From positions 1 to 45,473 of the forward strand of contig CANQBZ010000017.1 of assembly GCA_947589295.1 (NCBI GenBank): a stretch of 45,473 nt of DNA. The letters are read 5' to 3'. The position numbers were made by a program, and so were the translations under genes. Source of the DNA: an uncultured Akkermansia sp. Lineage in GTDB: Bacteria; Verrucomicrobiota; Verrucomicrobiia; Verrucomicrobiales; Akkermansiaceae. Every line of letters begins with the position of its first letter. Position 1 is the first letter of the stretch. Shown here piece after piece: positions 25,570-34,908 of this stretch. The notes under the pieces were generated by a model. It saw only the letters and a program-made list of their open reading frames with translations. It was not told where the DNA came from and did not search any database.

Positions 25570-26805
25570 TCATTCTGCCGCCACGTCTCCCGCCGAAATT
25601 GGCGTTTGACGTTCTTCATCAGTTAGATAACAGGAAGGATCACTGCCAAACCAATGGCCATTGGCGATAGCGGCGCGCGTGCGATATCCCCCGCCGCAAA
25701 GAGCAAAATGCCGACAGGTAGCGCACGGGCCACTGAGCCTTCTCTGGCGTTCGGCAGGTTCATCACTGCCACGCAACTCACGCAGTTGCGCGGCACTGGG
25801 GGAGAGAGAAGCTTCCCATACGCGTGACAGAGGCTCCTTTTTGACATTGCCAAGAGTGACTTGCTGCCAAAATTGATCAGGATGGATATTACCTTGAGTA
25901 TCAATGTTAGCAATGCCTCGACCGGAACTATTTGCTCCGCCGCCGTTCCACGTGAGCAGACGGAGCGTCTGTGCAGCGGCTTCACGTTTTCCTTCCCGAA
26001 TCTGGCGCAGCAAAATATACACTCCATCCGCCGGTTGAGTGACTGTGAGCAGTTCCCGCGTACTGCCGGCGGCATGCCAAGCAGCAGCTCGTTCCAACAG
26101 CATATCGAGCGCAGCGCGTGATTCTTCAGGCGTCAGCGCCGCCACATCCACCCCTCGTCCTGTGGGCACCAGATGGTAGAAACACACGCGCGGAATGCGC
26201 TCATTCTCAATATAGTCCAGGATCTGGGACAAGCTCTGCACATTGTTGCGAGTGAGAGTAAGGCGCAAGCCGATTTTTTGACCGACTTGTTCACACAGTC
26301 GGAAGCCGCGGATGGCGGCGTCAAAGGCGCCGGTTACCCCACGAAATTGATCGTGCACGGCACCGATACCGTCCAATGAAATGCCAACGTAGGCCACGCC
26401 AAAATCTTTGAAACGCCTGGCCCATTCCGGGGTGATACGCGTACCGTTGGTTGAGATGGTCACCTTGAGTCCCCGCGCTGTGGCTCTCTCCAAAATATTC
26501 TGCAAATGGGGGTGCAGCAAAGGTTCCCCGCCGGAAAGCAGAAGCGCGCTTGCCCCATAATCCGACAAATCGTCTATCACCGCATTGCATTGCTCCAGCG
26601 TCAGCTCCCCGGGGTACGTCTTCGCGTGAGCATCGGCATAGCAGTGCACACAACGCAAATTGCACGTTCGCGTGATATTCCACACCACAATGGGCTTGCG
26701 AGCGCGGGAGGATGCAGGCGCACAGCCGGCAGCGTCCTGCAATCCGTAACGCAGATGATCGGCGGGCTGCTCAATGCCGCTCCATAGTCGAGAGATGTTG
26801 ATCAT
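25570..26805 (-). CDS. Radical SAM/SPASM protein, AhbC/AhbD/NirJ-like
   Basis: 411 residues. The radical SAM cluster motif is CNLRCVHCYA, followed by LLSGGEPLLHP. The C-terminal SPASM-type cluster is in GPCATCRHFALCGGGYRTRA and a last Cys near the end (DPSC). The phrases WNITRTCNLRC and FWQQVTLGNVKKEPLS resemble AhbC/AhbD/NirJ enzymes of siroheme-derived haem synthesis, but peptide-modifying SPASM enzymes are also possible. It lies 17 bp after a second radical SAM/SPASM gene on the same strand, so they form a two-gene operon. No ahbA, ahbB or precursor peptide gene is seen. It is tail-to-tail with gltB. Confidence 0.8.
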   Translation of the reverse strand: MINISRLWSGIEQPADHLRYGLQDAAGCAPASSRARKPIVVWNITRTCNLRCVHCYADAHAKTYPGELTLEQCNAVIDDLSDYGASALLLSGGEPLLHPHLQNILERATARGLKVTISTNGTRITPEWARRFKDFGVAYVGISLDGIGAVHDQFRGVTGAFDAAIRGFRLCEQVGQKIGLRLTLTRNNVQSLSQILDYIENERIPRVCFYHLVPTGRGVDVAALTPEESRAALDMLLERAAAWHAAGSTRELLTVTQPADGVYILLRQIREGKREAAAQTLRLLTWNGGGANSSGRGIANIDTQGNIHPDQFWQQVTLGNVKKEPLSRVWEASLSPSAAQLRELRGSDEPAERQRRLSGPCATCRHFALCGGGYRTRAAIANGHWFGSDPSCYLTDEERQTPISAGDVAAE

Positions 26806-26822
26806 GGCATCATGTGTGGCTC

Positions 26823-27857
26823 CTAGTGTTTCTCGGGCTGGTAACTGCAGAGCGGCTCGGCAGCAAAGGCATCACCAGTGAGTCCGTAGGCCCGGGAGCG
26901 CGACCCGCCGCATATATGCCGGAACTCACATTCCCCGCATTTGCCACCCAGAGCATTGTCATCCCGCAGTTTTTTCATGATGGGGTGCTCACGGTATAGC
27001 CGGACTAAACGATCAGTCCTCACATTCCCGAGCGTGATGGGCAAAAACCCGCTGGGCTGCACTTCCCCGGTATGGGAAATGAAAAGCACGCCTTTGCCGT
27101 CGCGCGTGGGGATAAGATGACGCAACGGTTCACCTCCCCTCTCAGCCTCCTGCATCAGCACGCGGCGGTAATGATGTCCTTCCGTAGTCTTCACCGCAAA
27201 AGGCAGATCCCCGCGCAGGCGTACAAGTTTTCGCCAGATGTCCTCTAAATCCTGCGCCGTGGGCAAATCCACAACCTGCGCTCGCCCGGTAGGCACCAGC
27301 ACAAAAAGACTCCACACATCTGGCTGAACCTGACGCATCAGCTCCACAAATGCATCAAATTCAGGCACTGTCGCGCGGGAAAGAGTTGTATTCATCTGGA
27401 GCATGATACCTGCCTGTTTGGCGAGCTGCGCCGCCTGCAAGGTGCGTTCAAAAGTATGTGCCACGCCGCGAAATCGGTCATGTGTCTCGGCCCTGGCTCC
27501 ATCTAAACTTAGGCTCAAGCTGCGAACTCCGGCTTCCTTCAACGCGTGAAAGTCCGCATGCAACAGACGCGGCGTGGCCGCCGGACTCAGAGCAACATGC
27601 AGCCCGACCCCTGCTGCCGTACGAATGATCTCCAACAGGTCGCGGCGCATCATCGGATCGCCACCGGTGAGCACCAACATCGCCGGGTTGAGCTCTCGAA
27701 TATCATTCACCAAGTGCTGAGCTTCAGAAGGTGTAAGTTCCTGCGGGTGTGGGTGCGGCTGGGCTACGGCGCGGCAATGCCGACACGCCAACAAGCACGC
27801 ACGCGTCAGCTCCCAAAAAAGAATAAAAGGTCGAGTATCGAAATCGTAGGCGTGCAC
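26823..27857 (-). CDS. Radical SAM/SPASM protein (TIGR04053/AhbD-like)
   Basis: 344 residues from a GTG at 27857. A longer ORF from 27953 is possible but is crossed by a strong promoter (27866-27894). With the GTG start the protein begins VHAYDFDTRPFILFWELTRAC, which is where similarity begins. The radical SAM motif is CLLACRHCRA, then LTGGDPMMR. The auxiliary cluster motif is GKCGECEFRHICGGSRSRAYG with a last Cys in EPLC. It resembles the TIGR04053 family and AhbD-type haem enzymes. It is the first gene of the pair with 25570-26805. Confidence 0.8.
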   Translation of the reverse strand: MHAYDFDTRPFILFWELTRACLLACRHCRAVAQPHPHPQELTPSEAQHLVNDIRELNPAMLVLTGGDPMMRRDLLEIIRTAAGVGLHVALSPAATPRLLHADFHALKEAGVRSLSLSLDGARAETHDRFRGVAHTFERTLQAAQLAKQAGIMLQMNTTLSRATVPEFDAFVELMRQVQPDVWSLFVLVPTGRAQVVDLPTAQDLEDIWRKLVRLRGDLPFAVKTTEGHHYRRVLMQEAERGGEPLRHLIPTRDGKGVLFISHTGEVQPSGFLPITLGNVRTDRLVRLYREHPIMKKLRDDNALGGKCGECEFRHICGGSRSRAYGLTGDAFAAEPLCSYQPEKH

Positions 27858-27865
27858 AGCGTGCC

Positions 27866-27894
27866 ATTGTACACGTCTTGCCGCGCACTGGCAA
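27866..27894 (-). promoter_or_regulatory. Promoter of the radical SAM operon
   Basis: TTGCCA (27889-27894), 17 bp, TACAAT (27866-27871), eight bases before a GTG at 27857. It sits inside the longer ORF, which argues that the shorter start is real. Confidence 0.75.
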
Positions 27895-27915
27895 GCAGAA
27901 TGACGTTGGCGCTTG

Positions 27916-27944
27916 TTGTCCGAAAACTGCGCGAGACTTATCTT
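27916..27944 (+). promoter_or_regulatory. Possible ftsA promoter
   Basis: TTGTCC (27916-27921), 17 bp, TATCTT (27939-27944). The leader would be about 115 bases and contains a small hairpin (gtagc-aaa-gctac). The match is weak and a TAGGAT at 28012 is an alternative. Confidence 0.3.
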
Positions 27945-28064
27945 CTGTCCCATGTGCTATTTTTATGAAGAAAAACCAAAAATTAGCTGGAAACGTGGTG
28001 TAGATATGTGGTAGGATGGGCGAGGAACTTCGTAGCAAAGCTACCAGGATCATACCCATTTACA

Positions 28065-29285
28065 ATGGCACAATCGCAAATATATGTCGGATTAGAGATA
28101 GGCACCTCCAAGACCTGCATGGTCGTGGGAGAGGTTCGGCCGGATGCTACAGCTACTATTATCGGGGCAGGGTGTGTGCCAAGCGCCGGAGTGCTTAAAG
28201 GAGAAATCGAAAAGCCACAGCACGCGCGCCAGTGCGTGCGCGACGCGCTTGAGCAGGCACAAAATAGTGCTAATGCTGATATTGTTAATGTATACCTGAG
28301 TGTGACGGGGGAACATATCTACGGTGAAACGAATGTGGGTTCCTACCGTCTGCCCGAAGAAGAAACAGTCATTGATGAAGAGTACTTGGCACGCGCCAGA
28401 GAAAAGGCTGAAAACCTTGATCTCGCCTCCGATCGCTTTGTCATCAACCGCGAGCTAGGAGGGTATTCTATTGATGGCCGCCCACCTACGCTTTTCCCGG
28501 AAGGGCTTAGTGGACGCACAGTCGACGTGAATTGCCATGTCATCCACGGTATGCGTACGCGCCTGCAAAACTCTTTGCAGTGCGTGATGGATGTACCGCT
28601 CGAAGTGAGCTGCATGGTATTTGCCCCCTTGGCAACTGCAATGCGGATGCTCAAGAGGTCTCAGAAGGAAAGCGGAGCCCTCGTTATTGATATTGGCGGC
28701 GGCACTACGGATTACATCTGCTACAAAGGGGGCGAAATCGTCTCATGCGGGTGCATCCCCGCCGGCGGGCGCACCATTAACAATGATATCACCCTGGTAA
28801 CCGGCCACAGCGTCTCCATGGAGGCGGCCGAGGCGCTCAAATGTAGAGAAGGTAACGCCGTGGGCGATACGAAGGATCGCTCCCTTGCTCTCTACCGCAC
28901 CGACACGGGGCTGCACGATGTGGCCATTATGCGCGGCGAGCTCAACCAAATCATCCAAGACCGGCTGCGGGATATTTTGGAACGGGTGAAGAACCGCGTG
29001 CCCGACGAATTATGGCGCAAAAATGCACTTGAAGTGTACTTATCAGGTGGAACAAGCCTGATGCGCGGGTTGGACGGGCTGGCTGGTTCGATTTTTGGCA
29101 CCCGCGTGCAACGTTGGCCCATGCAGCCGCTAGGCGAAGAAAAAAGCTACCTGAATGACCCGCGCTTTTTCACCGCCATCGGCCTCATCCGCTATGCTCA
29201 GAAATATGAAGATGAGAACTCCCGCGCCGCAGGCTGGCCTTCCTGGCTAGACTGGGTGCGCAGGGTTTTCTTCCGCACTAAGTAA
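28065..29285 (+). CDS. ftsA: Cell division protein FtsA
   Basis: 406 residues from the ATG at 28065 (MAQSQIYVGLEIGTSKT); an upstream frame from 28008 has no similarity. It is an actin-like ATPase that ties the Z ring to the membrane. The phosphate motifs are GLEIGTSKT and VIDIGGGTTDYIC, and the adenosine motif is LSGGTSLMRG. The C-terminal amphipathic helix is WPSWLDWVRRVFF, suitable for membrane targeting. ftsZ follows 16 bp later, as is usual. ftsQ and other dcw genes are not upstream. Confidence 0.95.
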   Translation: MAQSQIYVGLEIGTSKTCMVVGEVRPDATATIIGAGCVPSAGVLKGEIEKPQHARQCVRDALEQAQNSANADIVNVYLSVTGEHIYGETNVGSYRLPEEETVIDEEYLARAREKAENLDLASDRFVINRELGGYSIDGRPPTLFPEGLSGRTVDVNCHVIHGMRTRLQNSLQCVMDVPLEVSCMVFAPLATAMRMLKRSQKESGALVIDIGGGTTDYICYKGGEIVSCGCIPAGGRTINNDITLVTGHSVSMEAAEALKCREGNAVGDTKDRSLALYRTDTGLHDVAIMRGELNQIIQDRLRDILERVKNRVPDELWRKNALEVYLSGGTSLMRGLDGLAGSIFGTRVQRWPMQPLGEEKSYLNDPRFFTAIGLIRYAQKYEDENSRAAGWPSWLDWVRRVFFRTK

Positions 29286-29301
29286 TATTTCCCCATACAT
29301 T

Positions 29302-30843
29302 ATGCTGGAATATCGAGAAGACAAACAAAAGGAGGACGGCATCGCCATCATCGGTATCGGCGGCGCTGGCGCCAATGTGCTCAGATGCTTCAACTCCTCC
29401 AGTGCAAACCACGTGCGCCTCTACATCATGTCCCTGGACGAGCGCGTGGGGCGTGCCTGCGGCAACGTGGAGTTTATCCAACTAGGAGAGGGAATCAGCC
29501 ATGGCCTTGGTTCCGGTGGCGACCCCGAAGTTGGCAGGCAGGCTATGGAGGAGAGCGAGCAACGTGTGATGGACGTTTTGAAAGGCAATGAACTGGTGGT
29601 GATGGTAGTTGGGCTCGGGGGTGGCACAGGTTCGGGCGCAGCGCCGCAGCTGGCGCGTTTAGCCAGACAGTCCGGAGTATTCCTTGTGAGCGTGATGATT
29701 ATGCCCTTTGAATTTGAGGGCAAGCGCCGCTTGGAACAAGCTGAGCTTGCCCACGAACAAATCGCCCGCCTCTCTGACATTGTCTTTTGCTTTGAAAACG
29801 ATTATATGGAGGAACTGTTCCGCGACCGAAGTGGAGCACGCGAGGTATTTGAGGAGGTGGACCGCCTGTTAGCCAAAGCAACCGCTTCGGTGCCTATGAT
29901 GGCTACTTCCCCCGGGCTCATTAACCTGGGCTTGGATGAACTGGCAGCAGCTTTAGAGAATAGCGACTCGCGCTGTGTGTTTGGTTCGGGAAGCGGCTAT
30001 GGCGCCGAGCGTGCACAGCAAGCTGCACGCGCAGCGGTTCAATCTCCGCTTGCCACGTACCATGGAGCACTACGTTTCGCCCGTAAAGCTATCGTGCATA
30101 TCGCTGGCGGGGACTCCCTCTCAATCAGCGAAATTCGGCAAGCCATGGATGCGGTGCGTGAAGCTCTCGGTGGAGAGGATGTGCAGATATTCTTTGGGGC
30201 ATCGGTGAAAGCAAACTTGGGTGAAGAAGTACGCGTTACTCTCATCGCCTCGATTGATGCGCAGGAATTCAAAGCTGCCTGTGCCGCCGCACCCACTCCT
30301 GTACGGCCACAGGAAGAACTGCCAGAGCAATCAGACGCCATAGATGCACAGGATGACATTCCAGAGGAGATGGCACAAGACGCCACGGACGATGATCAGC
30401 GCCATGCGGAACCTCAGGAGGTACCCGGTGAGTCCCCTGTGGATGAGGTCGATGAATCTGAATGCGACCAAGAGGAGGAGCAAGATATCGATGAGGAGCA
30501 AGACGACCTGTACGATGATGAGCAGCAGGAACGGCCATCCAACTTCTCCAAGGCAAATGACACCCTGCCCCAGGAATCGACATCTCCCAACCCTCGCCAG
30601 TTGGACCTTTTCTCTGCTCCGCACCAACCAGCCACTCCCGATCGCGAGGATTACATGCCGCCCGTAGCTACGGTCCACGCCGCCTCCTTGCGCAATCGTG
30701 ATGAACTCGCATCTCCCGTGACCCCCATTCACCGGTATGCACCCGCTGGAGGAAATCGTTTGCCCCATGGCTCTGCAGATGATTTGGACACTCCTCCCTC
30801 CCTGCGCAATAATGATCTCCGTGATGCTTTTCATAACCGCTGA
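29302..30843 (+). CDS. ftsZ: Cell division protein FtsZ, divergent T7 loop
   Basis: 513 residues, long for the family because of an acidic linker at about 340-430. It forms the cytokinetic ring. The nucleotide-binding motifs are present: GIGGAGANVLRCF and the tubulin signature GLGGGTGSGAAP. The T7 loop reads GLINLGLDELAAA, whereas common FtsZ has N-x-D-x-x-D. Thus N208 remains, the first Asp is Gly210, and the second is Glu213. The C-terminal peptide DDLDTPPSLRNN matches the FtsA/ZipA-binding tail pattern. The start follows ftsA with no clear Shine-Dalgarno. Confidence 0.93.
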   Translation: MLEYREDKQKEDGIAIIGIGGAGANVLRCFNSSSANHVRLYIMSLDERVGRACGNVEFIQLGEGISHGLGSGGDPEVGRQAMEESEQRVMDVLKGNELVVMVVGLGGGTGSGAAPQLARLARQSGVFLVSVMIMPFEFEGKRRLEQAELAHEQIARLSDIVFCFENDYMEELFRDRSGAREVFEEVDRLLAKATASVPMMATSPGLINLGLDELAAALENSDSRCVFGSGSGYGAERAQQAARAAVQSPLATYHGALRFARKAIVHIAGGDSLSISEIRQAMDAVREALGGEDVQIFFGASVKANLGEEVRVTLIASIDAQEFKAACAAAPTPVRPQEELPEQSDAIDAQDDIPEEMAQDATDDDQRHAEPQEVPGESPVDEVDESECDQEEEQDIDEEQDDLYDDEQQERPSNFSKANDTLPQESTSPNPRQLDLFSAPHQPATPDREDYMPPVATVHAASLRNRDELASPVTPIHRYAPAGGNRLPHGSADDLDTPPSLRNNDLRDAFHNR

Positions 30844-31084
30844 TGCTGCTTGGCATGAATACAAACACTCAAAACAAGAATCGTCGCTCCCACAGGGCTA
30901 ACGCAGGGCACAGCTGTTTGTGCCGGGGTCTCGCGCGGCAAACCCCCATTGAGTTAACCAGAGCTCTTCGCATCCTTTTCGTCCATCGTCGCAACAGAGA
31001 TGCTCTTGTCCACTGTGACTTATGCGGCAAACTTTCTATTTCCCCATTCAATCATCAAATTCCACACACACTCCCATTCATCTT
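30844..31084. other. Intergenic region after ftsZ
   Basis: About 240 bp without a convincing gene. A perfect 6-bp hairpin (GGCACA / TGTGCC, 30907-30924) without a T-run may be a weak terminator. A short frame starting near 30855 has no similarity. No good promoter was found for the next gene. Confidence 0.5.
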
Positions 31085-33604
31085 ATGTCTACCTCATACC
31101 TGAAAAAAACGGTCGGCGTTGCCGTCGTGATCTTGGCGGCAGGGGCCGCGCTTTGCTACTACAGACCGGCATTGGTTCGCAAGTACTTACCCGCTGGCTT
31201 GTGCGATGCATTGCATATTCCGCGCACTATGCCTGGCAGCTATATTCAACGCATCCTTACTGCGCAAGATTGGAGCAGTCCGGAGCAAGCTACTGCCAAG
31301 CTTACCAAGCTGATAGAAGAACGTCTGCCATCCACAGACCCGGCAGCTGTAGCTCAGTTTATTTCTAAACCGCAAAACCGACTACTGCTGGCAGATGCCA
31401 ATATGCTCACCGCGGAAAAACGCGGCGAGCAGGCACGCACCAAAATTGATGAGCAGAGACGAGCCAATCTTGAAAAACTCGAAAAGGAACATACTGAGCT
31501 CATGCAGAATGTACCCGCCGGCACTCAGCTGCCCGCTAAGTTCGCTCATCTTGACAGCATGCGCATGCAACGTATAAAAGCAATTGAAAACGAAATTGAG
31601 GCCAACCACTCCATTCCCCAATCGACGAACATCGCAGAGTTAGTAGGCAGCAACTTAGACTGGGCTTCCCAACTGAGCTCCAGCGGAGAGGATTCCCACA
31701 CCGGCGAGGCTTTGGCCATCCTCCAAAAAATCGCGGACAGAAATCCCGATATGCCCTACAATACTATGGAACGCAATATCGCCACTGCCACAGCCCTCGA
31801 GTTCGCGCGCCAGGGGCTTTCGCAGGAGGATGCCGTGAACCGCGCCGAATTGCTCACCAAGTCTTGGAAAAGAGGTAAACTCAACAAGAGTTTTGGCAAA
31901 TTGCCGATCTGGCAAATGCGCGTCGTTTGCGGATTGAAGGGCAAAGGCGTGCTCGATGGCGTTTTCGGAGGCAATGATCAGTCAGGCTCCGTTAATAGCA
32001 TGAAATATAGCCAGCAGAACGTTCATCTGCCGGCGTACCGTTACACAGGTTCGTGTTGGCAAGCCCCTTACCGCACTTACAACATCTACGGCGATTCTGT
32101 GCAAGGGGCTTTCTATCACGCTCCATTCGATGAGGGCTACGGCGGCAAATTCAACCAGCTCACACGTGAGGTCGGCGGCGTGTGCGGCGGCCTTTCGCAC
32201 TACGGCGCCACCACTGCCACGGCTAACGGTATCCCCGCCATGACTTCCGGCGAGCCTGCTCACTGCTCCTATGTCGTATTGGTGGATGGCAAATGGACGC
32301 CGGCCTACTCGCTGAGCTGGCAGCGCGGACTGCATTGGCAGGTGTTCTCAGGAGTTCATGTCTTTAGTTCTCTACACATGGCGGATAAACTGTTCTCGCC
32401 GGAAGAGGAAAAGCAAACGAATCTTTCACGCGCACAGCTGAGTCTTGCCAATCTGTATGCAACCGGCGATGCAGAAAAGGCACGGGGACTTTACCTGGAT
32501 GCTATCAAGTCCCAACCACTCAATTATTACGCTTGGCGTGACTATGCCAATTTCTTGACGACTACATCTGCAGATAATCCTGCTCCCTGGCTTGAGCTCT
32601 GCGATAACCTGAATGCAAATCTCGCCAAAGCGTTCCCGGAAATGACGGCCACCATGCTCTGCCAGCTTGTGTACCCCAACCTCAAAAAAATGCAAGGGGT
32701 AAACAAGGAGGAACTGCGCCGAGTTGCTCTTGATTTCTGGAAAAATGTGCAGGAAATGGGTCCTGACCCCGAATGGGACAAGGGATTCAAGGGACGCTGG
32801 CGTGTAGAGGATATGCTCAACCAGCAGCTGAATTTGCTGGGCATCGATCCAAAGAAAGATGATGCCGTGCTGGATGTTCTACGCACTGTGTTGGGACATG
32901 TGGCCGGGAAAACAGATTATGCAACAGTGCTGCTCTCTTGGGGCTCAGAACTCAGCAAAACAATGTCCCAAGATAAAAAGGCAGCTTTCCTTGGCGCCAT
33001 GACCAGTGCGCTGGGGGGTAACGCATCCGCTAGCTCCGATGAAGACCGTGAAAAATTGCTCGGCCCGGTGATTTTGGCAGCCGAAGCCGCTGGCGACCTC
33101 AATAGCTACAACTCCTTGGCCTCATCCTTGCCTGATAAGTACAAGAACCCACCCGCCAAATTACCTCAAGTCCCTGTTCTTCAAGACCAATTGGTATCAC
33201 GCGGCGGCATGATTCGAGCTTCTTCCACATCCAACTGGGACAAACCATGCGGACACTGGGGCGTATTGGAACCAAAAGTGGGCGGTAGCTTCCACACCGG
33301 CAAAGATAAGGATGCTTGGGTCGTTGTCACTCTCCCCAAACAAGCAAATCTCACCGGCATCGTGCTGGTGACAACAGACGGCAACCTGCAACGCCTCAAC
33401 AATATGAAAGTACAGGTGTCAGAGACAGGTAAGGACGATGACTGGCGCGATGTAGCCCAACTCGGTCCCTGCAAGCAAAAGGTGCTGCAGATCGATTTGA
33501 GCAGCGAGCGCCCGCTGGCGAAGTTTGTGCGCATTCTTCGTCCAGGCGGACCTGACTTTTTCCACCTGCGCGGCATCTTTATTTATGGGAAGCCCGCTGC
33601 TTAA
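31085..33604 (+). CDS. Exported/anchored protein with transglutaminase-like core and C-terminal discoidin-like domain
   Basis: 839 residues from the ATG at 31085. One membrane segment (about residues 7-25) anchors it. Residues about 95-160 are a charged helical, coiled-coil-like region. A papain/transglutaminase-like core follows: a Cys367 motif (VGGVCGGLSHYG), His393 in EPAHCSYVVLVDGKW and Asp401 beside it, in the right order and close to the spacing of that fold. Residues about 440-500 look TPR-like. The last 125 residues resemble a galactose-binding/discoidin module (KVGGSFHTGKD, FVRILRPGG). The function is unknown. It is followed 38 bp later by a second exported protein, and both may act on the envelope. 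Confidence 0.7.
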   Translation: MSTSYLKKTVGVAVVILAAGAALCYYRPALVRKYLPAGLCDALHIPRTMPGSYIQRILTAQDWSSPEQATAKLTKLIEERLPSTDPAAVAQFISKPQNRLLLADANMLTAEKRGEQARTKIDEQRRANLEKLEKEHTELMQNVPAGTQLPAKFAHLDSMRMQRIKAIENEIEANHSIPQSTNIAELVGSNLDWASQLSSSGEDSHTGEALAILQKIADRNPDMPYNTMERNIATATALEFARQGLSQEDAVNRAELLTKSWKRGKLNKSFGKLPIWQMRVVCGLKGKGVLDGVFGGNDQSGSVNSMKYSQQNVHLPAYRYTGSCWQAPYRTYNIYGDSVQGAFYHAPFDEGYGGKFNQLTREVGGVCGGLSHYGATTATANGIPAMTSGEPAHCSYVVLVDGKWTPAYSLSWQRGLHWQVFSGVHVFSSLHMADKLFSPEEEKQTNLSRAQLSLANLYATGDAEKARGLYLDAIKSQPLNYYAWRDYANFLTTTSADNPAPWLELCDNLNANLAKAFPEMTATMLCQLVYPNLKKMQGVNKEELRRVALDFWKNVQEMGPDPEWDKGFKGRWRVEDMLNQQLNLLGIDPKKDDAVLDVLRTVLGHVAGKTDYATVLLSWGSELSKTMSQDKKAAFLGAMTSALGGNASASSDEDREKLLGPVILAAEAAGDLNSYNSLASSLPDKYKNPPAKLPQVPVLQDQLVSRGGMIRASSTSNWDKPCGHWGVLEPKVGGSFHTGKDKDAWVVVTLPKQANLTGIVLVTTDGNLQRLNNMKVQVSETGKDDDWRDVAQLGPCKQKVLQIDLSSERPLAKFVRILRPGGPDFFHLRGIFIYGKPAA

Positions 33605-33642
33605 GTTTAACCTCCATTATTCATTCAACCACGAGATCAACC

Positions 33643-34908
33643 ATGAAAAAATATACTCTTTCCCTTCTGATTGCCGGACTGGTCATGCAGGCTCCGACAA
33701 TGGCCGAGCCTGTTCTGGTAGATTCCTATGACGCGGCTCAAGCTGTTCTGCAGGATGATGGCTACATCCTCTTCGCTTACGCGCAAGGTTGGGATAACAA
33801 CAGCTCCAAAATATGCCGTAAACTCATGAACTCACAAGCCGTCAAGCAAGCGGCTGGTAATGCTGTGTTCATGGAAGTCCCCGTACCCAACGTACTGACA
33901 GATGAGTTCAAAGAAGCTCAAAAAGCTAAGTTCGGAAAGCTGGCAATACCTGATGCTTCAGATTACCCCGCCATCCTCATGCTTACCAAGGGAGGTCGCC
34001 ATTACGCCACCCTCTGCGGTCCCGCCGTCTGTAACTCAAAACCGCAAGATGTTGCCAAAAACATCTCGGATAACTTGGCCGCCATGCGTAAACAGGAGGA
34101 GCTGCTTGCCCAAGCTGCAAAGGCGAAGGGAGTGGAAAAGGCGCGCCTGCTTGGCGAAGCTGCCAGCCAGCCTGGCATCAACCCTCCAGAACGCATGGGC
34201 AACATCATCGCTCAAATCAAAAAACTTGATCCCAATAATGAAACCGGCTACGCTCGCAAACTTATCAACCCATTTGATTTATCGATGGAAATCTTCGGCA
34301 TTGAGTCAAGCAAGGACGCTGGGAAGGGCTGGCAAGCCGCTCTCTCTCGAGCAGAGGCTTATCTGAAGGACCCTGTGTACAGCACCGAACAGAAGCAGGC
34401 TCTCTATGCCATCAGCATCGGTATCATGCGCCGCCACATGGGTGCCAGAGCTGCTTCTAGAATCCGTGAGTATGCACGGGCTATGGCCTCCCTCAACCCA
34501 GACAACTATTTGGGCCAATCTGCCAAAGCAGTGGAGCGTGACTGGGGGCTTGGATTCAACCTGGTGGAGGGATGGACACCGGATGTCGTAAGCGGTCCAA
34601 GTGAACCGCTTGAGTTGGCTGGCCCGCTGCCCATCACCACGCCCGGCACCTACAAAGTGACTTTCACTTACACTAGGGGGCGGCATTCAGCCAATATCCG
34701 CTCTGTCATGCTCTATGACGGCTCGCAGCTCATTGCACAGGACGAACACGAAGGCTCCGCCGGCAGGGCTGCCAAGGACAACGTGTACACTCTCACAGTG
34801 GAGAGCTCACCGAAAGACCCGCACCTCTTTATCCTATTCGACCAGAGTAAAAATTGCGACCAAAATGGCCGCAGCGATTCATACGGTCGAATTACCATCA
34901 CGCGCTGA
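33643..34908 (+). CDS. Exported protein with degenerate thioredoxin-like N-terminal domain
   Basis: 421 residues. The N-terminus MKKYTLSLLIAGLVMQAPTMAE is a signal peptide. Residues about 25-150 have the pattern of a thioredoxin fold (ILFAYAQGWDNNSSKICRKL, and FMEVPVPNV later), but only one Cys of a CxxC pair remains (SSKIC). A helical part follows to about 310. The last 100 residues are beta-rich (GTYKVTFTYTRG, YTLTVESSPKDP) and could be a carbohydrate-binding module. It is co-directional with the protein before it. Its 3' end overlaps the convergent phosphatase gene by 30 bp. Confidence 0.7.
   Translation: MKKYTLSLLIAGLVMQAPTMAEPVLVDSYDAAQAVLQDDGYILFAYAQGWDNNSSKICRKLMNSQAVKQAAGNAVFMEVPVPNVLTDEFKEAQKAKFGKLAIPDASDYPAILMLTKGGRHYATLCGPAVCNSKPQDVAKNISDNLAAMRKQEELLAQAAKAKGVEKARLLGEAASQPGINPPERMGNIIAQIKKLDPNNETGYARKLINPFDLSMEIFGIESSKDAGKGWQAALSRAEAYLKDPVYSTEQKQALYAISIGIMRRHMGARAASRIREYARAMASLNPDNYLGQSAKAVERDWGLGFNLVEGWTPDVVSGPSEPLELAGPLPITTPGTYKVTFTYTRGRHSANIRSVMLYDGSQLIAQDEHEGSAGRAAKDNVYTLTVESSPKDPHLFILFDQSKNCDQNGRSDSYGRITITR

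Noticed and set aside
27858..27953. Longer N-terminus of the first radical SAM protein
   Set aside because: A near-consensus promoter lies within it and no family similarity is found there.
28061..28066. TACAAT at the ftsA start codon as a promoter
   Set aside because: It overlaps the ATG itself and lacks a -35, so transcription from it would miss the start.
30843..31103. 86-codon frame after ftsZ
   Set aside because: Low-complexity content, it overlaps the start of the next gene and has no similarity.
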